The translations under genes and the position numbers were made by a program. 8,873 nucleotides of DNA, from assembly GCA_002495185.1 (NCBI GenBank), contig DAEB01000048.1, forward strand, positions 1 through 8,873. Reading direction: 5' to 3'. Each line of letters opens with the position of its first letter. Position 1 is the first letter of the stretch. Below, in pieces: positions 1 through 4,775 of the stretch. Source of the DNA: Thermoplasmata archaeon UBA184 (lineage in GTDB: Archaea; Thermoplasmatota; Thermoplasmata; Lutacidiplasmatales; UBA184). Below the pieces are notes generated by a model. The model was given only the letters and a program-made list of their open reading frames with translations. It was not told the DNA's origin and made no database searches.

Positions 1-228
1 GGCAGGCGTCGGCGCGGTCGACATGGCGTGGGAGCGGAGGAACGCGTGCAGCGCCGCCCGCATAAGATCCGACCGGGTCGGAAACTCGCCGTTTGCCACG
101 AACGAGTCCACCAGCTGGAGCTCCTTGCGGTTGCACCGTAGGGCGATGCGCGCGTCCTCGGGCTCCTCCCCACGGGACTCAGGCTCTTGAGAAGCCTTTG
201 TTGCTCGTCGGGAGGCGTTGTCGAACAC
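1..228 (-). CDS. Ribbon-helix-helix (CopG/NikR-like) transcriptional regulator, 3' part outside window
   Basis: Reading the minus strand from a GTG at 228 gives 76 open codons up to the window edge, so the C-terminus is missing. Residues 27-68 have the ribbon-helix-helix pattern. A short beta strand (RIALRCN, 27-33) is followed by helix 1 (RKELQLVDSFVANGEF, 34-49), a turn with the typical PTRSDLMR, and helix 2 (LMRAALHAFLRSHA, 55-68). In this family the strand pairs in a dimer and enters the DNA major groove. Residues 1-26 form a polar, acidic, probably disordered arm. The GTG was chosen because a TATA-like box lies about 30 bp upstream and no ATG precedes the domain in this frame; the frame does stay open further upstream, so a longer protein is possible. 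One copy of a repeated TGT-N3-ACA box covers the start codon, which suggests autoregulation. The family call is firm; the target and ligand are unknown. Confidence 0.8.
   Translation of the reverse strand, partial: MFDNASRRATKASQEPESRGEEPEDARIALRCNRKELQLVDSFVANGEFPTRSDLMRAALHAFLRSHAMSTAPTPA
219..227. promoter_or_regulatory. TGTCGAACA box over the regulator start codon
   Basis: This is an exact copy of the 9-mer TGTCGAACA, which also occurs at 325-333 and 346-354. Each copy is a small dyad, TGT-CGA-ACA. This one overlaps the GTG start (226-228) and lies just downstream of the predicted transcription start. A bound repressor there would block the ribbon-helix-helix gene. Operator function is inferred from the repeat and its position. 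Confidence 0.4.
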
Positions 229-254
229 AGTCGAGCAGAGGGATGGAAACTTCT

Positions 255-264
255 CATACTTAAA
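255..264 (-). promoter_or_regulatory. TATA-like box of the ribbon-helix-helix gene
   Basis: The minus strand reads TTTAAGTATG here, close to the archaeal TATA box. Transcription would be expected to start about 26 bp downstream, near 234. That leaves a leader of only about 6 nt before the GTG at 228, as in leaderless archaeal mRNAs. Assigned by eye from spacing and composition. Confidence 0.5.
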
Positions 265-324
265 CACAAGCACGAGTCACCGATAACAACCTTCGACCCG
301 CACCGGAACTGGTTCTTGCTGACG

Positions 325-354
325 TGTCGAACACCCAATGAGAGGTGTCGAACA
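325..354. repeat. Pair of TGTCGAACA direct repeats, 21-bp period
   Basis: Two exact copies of TGTCGAACA lie at 325-333 and 346-354, with starts 21 bp apart, or two DNA turns. The first extends to GTGTCGAACAC, with GTGT/ACAC arms. Two proteins bound here would sit on the same face of the helix, as expected of a cooperative operator for dimeric ribbon-helix-helix proteins. The pair is 24 bp upstream of an orphan TATA-like box at 378-385. The repeat is seen directly; the regulatory role is inferred. Confidence 0.5.
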
Positions 355-377
355 ACGAGCGCGAGCCGTGCTTCATC

Positions 378-385
378 TGTATAAC
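378..385 (+). promoter_or_regulatory. Orphan TATA-like box
   Basis: TGTATAAC stands out in GC-rich sequence. An archaeal start about 26 bp downstream would fall at about 407-408, exactly where GTG of a 14-codon frame and a potential RNA stem begin. No long gene follows for 260 bp, so the box may drive a small RNA or the long leader of the pilin gene. Confidence 0.4.
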
Positions 386-407
386 CCGGACACAAGGGGA
401 GGTTGAG

Positions 408-452
408 GTGATCGCGCTTCGACGGGGTCTTCTAGCCCGTCCCCAGAGCTAG
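408..452 (+). CDS. Possible 14-codon leader peptide
   Basis: GTG at 408 opens a frame of 14 codons (VIALRRGLLARPQS) ending with TAG at 450-452. It would be leaderless, starting where the TATA-like box at 378-385 predicts transcription to begin. The sequence around the start (GAGGTGATC, 406-414) also matches the complement of the archaeal 16S rRNA 3' end. A frame this short arises easily by chance. I report it only because promoter position and start coincide; no homologue is recognised. Confidence 0.15.
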   Translation: MIALRRGLLARPQS

Positions 453-486
453 CACGAACGCCGCCCGCTCCGGAGTCGTGAAGCGC
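414..486 (+). ncRNA. Candidate structured RNA or folded leader
   Basis: GCGCTTC (414-420) can pair perfectly with GAAGCGC (480-486). The stem continues as GAC (421-423) with GTC (475-477) across a 2-nt bulge. Inside, GACGGG (421-426) can instead pair with CCCGTC (436-441), and CTAGC (432-436) with GCTAG (448-452), so alternative folds compete. It is not a tRNA: there is no T-loop GTTCRA or cloverleaf. In GC-rich DNA such stems partly occur by chance, so this is a weak candidate, helped by the TATA-like box just upstream. Confidence 0.25.
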
Positions 487-598
487 TGGTACCGCTAGGC
501 CGTCCGATACACGGAGTGCGCAGTAATGCGCATGCGTGCGTATGCCGTCATTCAGCGATTTAGAATACGTTTTTTGTCGATTCCACTGGCCCGCACAT

Positions 599-607
599 TC
601 AAATACC
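599..607 (+). promoter_or_regulatory. Possible TATA box of the pilin gene
   Basis: TCAAATACC is the nearest TATA-like sequence ahead of the ATG at 670. It would give a leader of about 40 nt carrying the GGAGG site. A second candidate, TTTAGAATA at 559-567, would give a leader of about 80 nt. Either is plausible. Confidence 0.3.
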
Positions 608-653
608 AGGGGTTGGCCATACCGTCACCCGCGGGTCGAAGGGCCCACACATC

Positions 654-658
654 GGAGG
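654..658 (+). promoter_or_regulatory. GGAGG ribosome binding site deciding the pilin start
   Basis: GGAGG lies 11 nt before the ATG at 670. It favours that start over the in-frame ATGs at 526 and 532, which have no such site and would add 48 residues ahead of the pilin signal. Confidence 0.6.
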
Positions 659-669
659 AACGAAAGCGA

Positions 670-1320
670 ATGAACGTCTTTGGGAAGAACGAACGGAGCT
701 GGAGAAAGGCGCGGAAGCGCGCGGTCTCGCCGATTATCGCTACGATCTTGCTCGTCGCGATCACGGTCGTCTTGGCCGCCGTGCTGTACGTGCTGATTTC
801 GGGCCTGACCGGCGGGGGTGTCGGTTCGAAGCCGATCGGGAGCGCGTTCTCGGCAGGCGCCCCGACGGTGAGCACGTGCGCCGCTGGGAGCGCCCAGACG
901 ATTCCGCTGGTCGCGGCCACCACGGGCGGCTGCAACCCGGTTGACTACATCTACACGCTGACCGTGGAGTCCTCGACCATCAACTTCGGGAGCGCCCAGT
1001 TCGAAGTGAAGACCTCGACGGGTGCGATCTATACTCCGGCCGCGGGTTCCGCGCACGACGGCTTCGCGATCCTCAACATCGGGAGCCAGGTCGTTGCGAT
1101 CACGGTCACGGCGGGAGCGATGGCGATGTCGGCGGTGTTCTCGAACTACGGGCCGTCGGGTGAGTGCAACAGCGCAGTGTGCGCGACCTCGACCCCCCTG
1201 ACGACGATCTACACCATCGTCATCGACATGGGAACCAGCAACCCGGCCGGAACCGGACTCTCGTTCGTGGCGGTCGGAGCGAGCGGCTACTCGGGAACGA
1301 CGTCGCTGGCTCTGCCGTAA
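670..1320 (+). CDS. Archaeal type IV pilin (major-pilin size)
   Basis: This 216-residue protein has the archaeal type IV pilin N-terminus (PF07790 type). A basic leader rich in Lys/Arg (residues 9-17) is followed by AVSPIIATILLVAITVVLAA, a hydrophobic helix to about residue 43. In this class the prepilin peptidase cuts after the leader, here probably between Ala18 and Val19. The hydrophobic helices then pack into the filament core and the rest faces outward. Residues 50-216 are Thr/Ser/Gly/Val-rich, as expected of a beta-rich head, with four cysteines (70, 88, 166, 171) that could form two disulfides. The frame is open upstream to 526, but the GGAGG at 654-658 and the normal leader length support 670. 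A second pilin-like gene follows after a probable terminator. No assembly genes are in view, so they must lie elsewhere. Pilin is a firm call; adhesion, motility or another role cannot be told. Confidence 0.85.
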   Translation: MNVFGKNERSWRKARKRAVSPIIATILLVAITVVLAAVLYVLISGLTGGGVGSKPIGSAFSAGAPTVSTCAAGSAQTIPLVAATTGGCNPVDYIYTLTVESSTINFGSAQFEVKTSTGAIYTPAAGSAHDGFAILNIGSQVVAITVTAGAMAMSAVFSNYGPSGECNSAVCATSTPLTTIYTIVIDMGTSNPAGTGLSFVAVGASGYSGTTSLALP

Positions 1321-1357
1321 GGTGAGATCGAGCGTCTAGCCCAACCCTTTCCTCGAC

Positions 1358-1396
1358 GCACGGTGGCGGGTCACCGCCGCCGTGCTCCGCTCTTTT
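1358..1396 (+). terminator. Hairpin followed by TCTTTT after the pilin gene
   Basis: A 12-bp stem pairs 1358-1369 with 1374-1385, broken only by one G-U wobble, around the 4-nt loop GTCA. It begins 38 bp after the pilin stop and is followed by TCTTTT at 1391-1396. Archaeal termination depends mainly on the T tract, and this one is short, so the hairpin may act more as a 3' end stabiliser. Confidence 0.5.
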
Positions 1397-1430
1397 CCGG
1401 ACGAACCGCTGACTGTTCTCACGACAACGT

Positions 1431-1438
1431 CTAAATAG
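1431..1438 (+). promoter_or_regulatory. TATA-like box of the large pilin-like gene
   Basis: CTAAATAG, inside AACGTCTAAATAGCG, predicts a start near 1460 and a leader of about 29 nt carrying the GGAGGG site. The ten bases AACGTCTAAA (1426-1435) recur exactly at 4705-4714, ahead of apgM. Confidence 0.5.
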
Positions 1439-1473
1439 CGCCCCCCAGCCTTTCTAACACTGCTACTCGTACA

Positions 1474-1479
1474 GGAGGG
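1474..1479 (+). promoter_or_regulatory. GGAGGG ribosome binding site
   Basis: GGAGGG sits 9 nt before the ATG at 1489, good spacing, and supports that start for the large pilin-like protein. Confidence 0.65.
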
Positions 1480-1488
1480 CCTTCTGCT

Positions 1489-3564
1489 ATGGTTTCCACC
1501 TCGGGGGACGCGGGACTGCGCCCGGCGAAGGGACGATGGGTTCGGACGCGGCGCCGGTTCGGGCGCCGTGCGGTATCGGACGTGGTCGCGACGATCCTGC
1601 TGCTGGCCCTCACGGTCACGTTGTTCGCCGCCATCTTCGCCTTTGTCACGACCTTCCCGGCTCCCCAGGTCCAGAGCAGCACTCAATTCCAGGCGTCCGA
1701 GGTCCTCGCGGCGAACCAAACCTACGTCACCGCGATCAAGATTCTTCACCTGGCCGGCCCGTCGGTTCCGGGAGCGGGCCTCGTCTACCTCAAGTCGGCG
1801 ATGAACCCGAGCGCCCCGGAGTTCCAGAGCCCGTACACGGTTTCCTCCGGACTCTCGGGAGCGGCCGTCTGGAACCTTGGTCAGACCTGGAATCTCGGGT
1901 TCTCCTCGCCCAATCTTCCGAGCGCCCACGATAACATCAGCATCTACATCGTGAACGCGGGAAGCCTCCTCTTCAGTGTGATCCTGCCCGGCTCGGCGCT
2001 GCTTGCTCCGCCGACGGTGGTCTCCACATCGATTTCCCCCGCGGGCCCGGCGGTCGGGGCTCCGTTCACGGTGTTTGCCACCCTCGCGGGCTCGTACACC
2101 ACGAATTCAGTCTACGTGAACCTGGCCGCCGTGCCCGGCGGCCCGACCACCCCGCAGAAGATGACCCAGAACGCACAGGGACAGTGGACCTACGCTTTCA
2201 CCACCGGTGCCACCTCGAGCGGGACGTTCTACGGGTTCGTGAACGCCTCGAGCTCGTCCGGCCAGAAAGCGGTGGCCGTCGTGGTCATCACAATCTCGAG
2301 CGGGGGCACCACGAACGGACCCCTCTCGGTCGGCGTCGTCCTCGTTCCGTCGCCGCCCAACTCGGGGACCGTAGAATCCGTCGTGGCGGTGGTCACCTAC
2401 ACGGGACCCACGCTGGGGAGCCCCGCCGCTCTCAATGTGACGTTCTCCGCGAGCAGCACCCCGAGCGGCTTCACCTACGCGGGATATGGCCCCTCGGGAG
2501 TGACCATTAGCGGGCCGGGCGCCGCCGCCAGCGTCACGGTGACGAGCCAGACCACCTGGACGCTCCCCAACCCGGCCAGTCTCACTCTCTACACCTTCCA
2601 GGTCACCGCGATGGCGACCGTGGCCGGAGTGGGCACCAACAACGGCACGACCACGTTCACCCCGGCGACGGTGACGGTGGGCCCCTCCGCCGGCCTCATG
2701 GGTTCCACCGCGACGGCGCGCGGTGCGGGTTTCGTCCCCTCCACGAGCGTCACGCTCTCGCTCGGGGGCGTCGTGATCACGCCTTCGGGGAGCTCGAACG
2801 CGACGTGTACGTTCTCGGGCTCAACGATCACCACCACGAGCACCGGGACGTTCGCGTGCCGGTTCGTGGTCCCGAGCGGCGCGCCGGCCGGGACGCCGAG
2901 CCTCCTCGCCCGCGACACCACCACCGGGCAGAACGACTCTGCGACGTTCGCGCTGACCGCCTGGACCGTGACGGTCGGGCCATCGACCGGGCTCATCGGC
3001 AACATCGTGACGGCTCGCGGGGCCGGGTTCCTGGCGTCCTCAAGCGTGACGCTGACCTTCAATGGGATCACGATCACCCCTTTCGGGTCGACGAACGGCA
3101 CGTGCACGTTCTCGGGCTCGACCATCACCACGACCGCCGCGGGAGCGTTCGCATGCCGGTTCGTTGTTCCCAGCGGGACGGCGCCCGGAGTCGCGAATGT
3201 CGTCGCCACGGACTCGGGCTCCGGACAGGTCGCGACCACGACGGCCTTCAGCGTGACCGCCTGGAGCATCACCCTGTCGACCCCGTCGTACGCCCACGGC
3301 ACGGCCAAGAACGAGACGATCACGGGCGTCGGGTTCGATGCCAGCTCGTTCGTCTCGATCCTGTTCAACGGCGTCGTGGTGACTCCAACGGGGTGCCAGG
3401 CAGCGCAGGGGACGGTCGCCGGGAACACGATCACCACGACCGCGACCGGCGGCTTCACGTGCTACTACATCATCGCCTCGACGGTCGGCGCCGGGGTCTA
3501 CCCGGTCACGGCGATCGACGCGACGAGCGCCCAGACGGCGACCGCGTACGTGCGCCTGACGTAG
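1489..3564 (+). CDS. Large pilin-like surface protein with Ig/IPT-like repeats (putative pilus-linked adhesin)
   Basis: This 691-residue protein begins like a type IV pilin. A basic leader (residues 16-27) is followed by RRAVSDVVATILLLALTVTL and a hydrophobic helix to about residue 53, with predicted cleavage between Ala28 and Val29. Residues 60-175 resemble the usual archaeal pilin head, including ILHLAGPSVPG at about 84-94. An Ig-like segment follows at about 180-275 and a second at about 280-393. Three tandem repeats of 99, 100 and 99 residues (394-492, 493-592, 593-691) fill the C-terminus. Many Asn-X-Ser/Thr sites suggest N-glycosylation. Ordinary archaeal pilins are 120-250 residues, so this is a much enlarged form, probably a minor or tip subunit, or a membrane-anchored adhesin using a pilin signal. 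The pilin N-terminus and the repeats are seen directly; adhesion is inferred. A hairpin and a new promoter separate it from the upstream pilin, so it is probably transcribed independently. Confidence 0.8.
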   Translation: MVSTSGDAGLRPAKGRWVRTRRRFGRRAVSDVVATILLLALTVTLFAAIFAFVTTFPAPQVQSSTQFQASEVLAANQTYVTAIKILHLAGPSVPGAGLVYLKSAMNPSAPEFQSPYTVSSGLSGAAVWNLGQTWNLGFSSPNLPSAHDNISIYIVNAGSLLFSVILPGSALLAPPTVVSTSISPAGPAVGAPFTVFATLAGSYTTNSVYVNLAAVPGGPTTPQKMTQNAQGQWTYAFTTGATSSGTFYGFVNASSSSGQKAVAVVVITISSGGTTNGPLSVGVVLVPSPPNSGTVESVVAVVTYTGPTLGSPAALNVTFSASSTPSGFTYAGYGPSGVTISGPGAAASVTVTSQTTWTLPNPASLTLYTFQVTAMATVAGVGTNNGTTTFTPATVTVGPSAGLMGSTATARGAGFVPSTSVTLSLGGVVITPSGSSNATCTFSGSTITTTSTGTFACRFVVPSGAPAGTPSLLARDTTTGQNDSATFALTAWTVTVGPSTGLIGNIVTARGAGFLASSSVTLTFNGITITPFGSTNGTCTFSGSTITTTAAGAFACRFVVPSGTAPGVANVVATDSGSGQVATTTAFSVTAWSITLSTPSYAHGTAKNETITGVGFDASSFVSILFNGVVVTPTGCQAAQGTVAGNTITTTATGGFTCYYIIASTVGAGVYPVTAIDATSAQTATAYVRLT
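2668..3561 (+). repeat. Three tandem ~99-codon repeats in the pilin-like gene
   Basis: The units are 2668-2964, 2965-3264 and 3265-3561. Units 1 and 2 share about 51 of their first 70 residues by eye, including TARGAGF, CTFSGSTITTT and FACRFVVPS. Unit 3 is more diverged but keeps GVGF, FNGVVVTPTG, NTITTT and a Cys pair. Cysteines fall at repeat positions 47 and 64 in units 1 and 2 (residues 440/457 and 539/556) and at 636/658 in unit 3, so one disulfide per unit is likely. The pattern (beta-rich, GxGF motif) resembles IPT/TIG-type Ig folds. The high similarity of units 1 and 2, visible at DNA level near 2800-2880 and 3098-3175, points to a recent duplication. Confidence 0.8.
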
Positions 3565-3634
3565 GCTCCAGCGGTCCCCGACAATTCGTGCCGCAAGTCC
3601 GAGAAATAGGCCCGCCGGGCTCCCTACTTCGGGG
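3565..3634. other. Convergent gene ends, 70 bp
   Basis: This gap lies between the stop of the pilin-like gene and the stop of the minus-strand membrane protein. A short hairpin (GCCC 3610-3613, loop GCC, GGGC 3617-3620) is followed on the minus strand by CTATTTCTC. It could serve as a weak terminator for the minus-strand gene. No clear T tract follows on the plus strand. Confidence 0.3.
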
Positions 3635-4738
3635 TCAAGCTGGTGTCGTCGCGGACGCGGGGAGGGCCGCGCCGCACTTCCAGCAGGTCGTCTCGCCACG
3701 GTAGACTACGGCGTTGCACTTCGGGCAGTTGAGCTCGTCCGTGGCCGAGGGGGCCGCCGCGGTCGCGCCTTGGGAGGGCGGACCGGAGGGGCCGGAGGGG
3801 AGGGGCGCCTGTCCGGCGCCCGCGGCAGGACTCGGAGCCCCCGTGGACTCCGCCGCCGGAACGGGTCCAAGAGCCCGCTCCTGGGCCTCCTTGCGTCGCC
3901 GCTCGCGATTCTTGAAGATCATGTAGATGAGCAGGACGAGGAAGAACGGAGCGCCGAGGAGCAATAGGTCCTCGAGGTAGACCGAACCGAGGATGTCGCC
4001 GTAGATCACCCAGAAGCCGCCGATGACGGGGCCCTCGATCCCGTTGTACGCGGGGTCCCCCGCCAGAAGCTGGTAGTAGGGCTTCTTCGTGGTGGAGTTG
4101 TTCGTGTAGATCCCCATCTGCCAGGTCCAGACCCCGTCCGAGCCGATCCGGTAGTGGAATGTGACAGTGTACTGGGTAACGTTAGGACCCTGGGGCAGGG
4201 ACGTGTTCTTCAGGACGTACAGCGGGTAGCCGGCACTACAGTATGGGGAACTGTTCCCGGTCGCGCCCGGACAGGTACTGATGTAGAGGTCGAGCTCGAC
4301 CGGGGTTGTGTTGCCCACCGGGTGGTTTTGGGGAAAGACCGTCACCGCCCACGTGAAGGTCGTACCGGTAGTGCCCGTGAACGGGGTCACGCTCGCGTTC
4401 TGCATGAGCGGACCATTCGGCGAGGAGTAGAGACCCCCCGAATTCGAGGCCGAGGGGCCGACCGGGGCGAGCAGCTCCTGCGTGAAGTAGACGTTCGCGA
4501 CCGGCGCGACCGCCACGACCACCACGAGACCGACGAGCGCCAGGAACCGCGGTCGCTTGAGCCCGGACCAGATCGGAATCGCCAGTCCGAACACGAGAAA
4601 CGCGGGGATCGCGAGGATCACCGAGTTCACGACGGTGAGGCAGGCCAGCACCACCCCGAACGTGACAAGGATGATCAGGATCTTCCCCAGAGTGGTCTGA
4701 AGAAAACGTCTAAAGCGACCCCCCTGTTGCTGCGCCAC
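3635..4738 (-). CDS. Four-helix membrane protein with glycosylatable outer domain and C-terminal zinc ribbon; function unknown
   Basis: This 367-residue protein is not recognised as a known family. Hydrophobic segments lie at about 19-36, 38-58 and 65-86. A polar region follows at 87-250, with at least six Asn-X-Ser/Thr sites and a Cys pair (156, 167), probably outside the cell. A fourth helix spans about 255-275, then a basic stretch (NRERRRKEAQER) sets the C-terminus in the cytosol. Residues 291-333 are a Pro/Ala/Gly linker. The end is a zinc ribbon with Cys338 and Cys341 (CPKC) and Cys352 and Cys355 (CWKC). Such ribbons at the end of a linker commonly bind protein or nucleic acid partners. 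The start is a GTG about 4 nt downstream of the expected transcription start, so it is probably leaderless. The gene is convergent with the pilin-like gene and divergent from apgM. A role in surface biogenesis or sensing is a guess from its neighbours. Confidence 0.75.
   Translation of the reverse strand: MAQQQGGRFRRFLQTTLGKILIILVTFGVVLACLTVVNSVILAIPAFLVFGLAIPIWSGLKRPRFLALVGLVVVVAVAPVANVYFTQELLAPVGPSASNSGGLYSSPNGPLMQNASVTPFTGTTGTTFTWAVTVFPQNHPVGNTTPVELDLYISTCPGATGNSSPYCSAGYPLYVLKNTSLPQGPNVTQYTVTFHYRIGSDGVWTWQMGIYTNNSTTKKPYYQLLAGDPAYNGIEGPVIGGFWVIYGDILGSVYLEDLLLLGAPFFLVLLIYMIFKNRERRRKEAQERALGPVPAAESTGAPSPAAGAGQAPLPSGPSGPPSQGATAAAPSATDELNCPKCNAVVYRGETTCWKCGAALPASATTPA
4705..4716 (+). promoter_or_regulatory. 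Possible TATA box of the apgM-trm5-ppsA operon
   Basis: AACGTCTAAAGC contains a weak TATA-like core and repeats ten bases found ahead of the large pilin-like gene. It predicts a start near 4739 and a leader of about 37 nt, and it lies inside the first codons of the divergent gene. GGAGG at 4745-4749 is 26 nt from the ATG at 4776, too far for a normal ribosome binding site, so how the start is selected is unclear. Confidence 0.3.
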
Positions 4739-4763
4739 GGAACGGGAGGAGAGACCGGCCTCT

Positions 4764-4774
4764 CCTTATTAGCT
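4764..4774 (-). promoter_or_regulatory. TATA-like box of the membrane zinc-ribbon gene
   Basis: The minus strand reads GCTAATAAGGA. A start about 26 bp downstream would be near 4742, giving a leader of about 4 nt before GTG at 4738. No GGAGG precedes that GTG on the minus strand, consistent with leaderless translation. The box lies immediately beside the ATG of the divergent apgM gene. Confidence 0.45.
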
Positions 4775-4775
4775 G

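Larger units (their letters stand above)
229..669. other. 441-bp region without a convincing long gene, between regulator and pilin
   Basis: I see no recognisable protein in this stretch in any frame. It contains, in order: the promoter of the minus-strand regulator (255-264), the TGTCGAACA pair (325-354), a rightward TATA-like box (378-385), a foldable segment (408-486) with a 14-codon frame, an alternating purine-pyrimidine tract (526-545), a T6 run (570-575), and the probable promoter and ribosome binding site of the pilin at 670. Positions 541-607 are more AT-rich than their surroundings, as expected of a promoter region. Frames that cross this area encode Arg-rich low-information peptides. 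Confidence 0.6.

Noticed and set aside
187..384. 65-codon plus-strand frame
   Set aside because: It overlaps the regulator start, promoter and repeat boxes, and has no ribosome binding site or recognisable features.
414..486. tRNA gene
   Set aside because: A 7-bp closing stem is present, but there is no T-arm GTTCRA, no anticodon arm of proper size, and the enclosed length does not fit a cloverleaf.
526..669. N-terminal extension of the pilin from ATG 526
   Set aside because: It would put 48 basic, unconserved residues before a normal prepilin leader. The GGAGG site at 654-658 points to ATG 670, and the stretch contains T6 and TATA-like sequences.
2589..3458. A 289-codon minus-strand frame opposite the repeat region
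   Set aside because: It mirrors the repeats of the pilin-like gene (Val/Pro-rich) and has no start signal of its own.
2668..3561. CRISPR or mobile-element repeats
   Set aside because: The repeats are ~297-bp coding units in frame within one protein, without spacers, inverted ends or a transposase.
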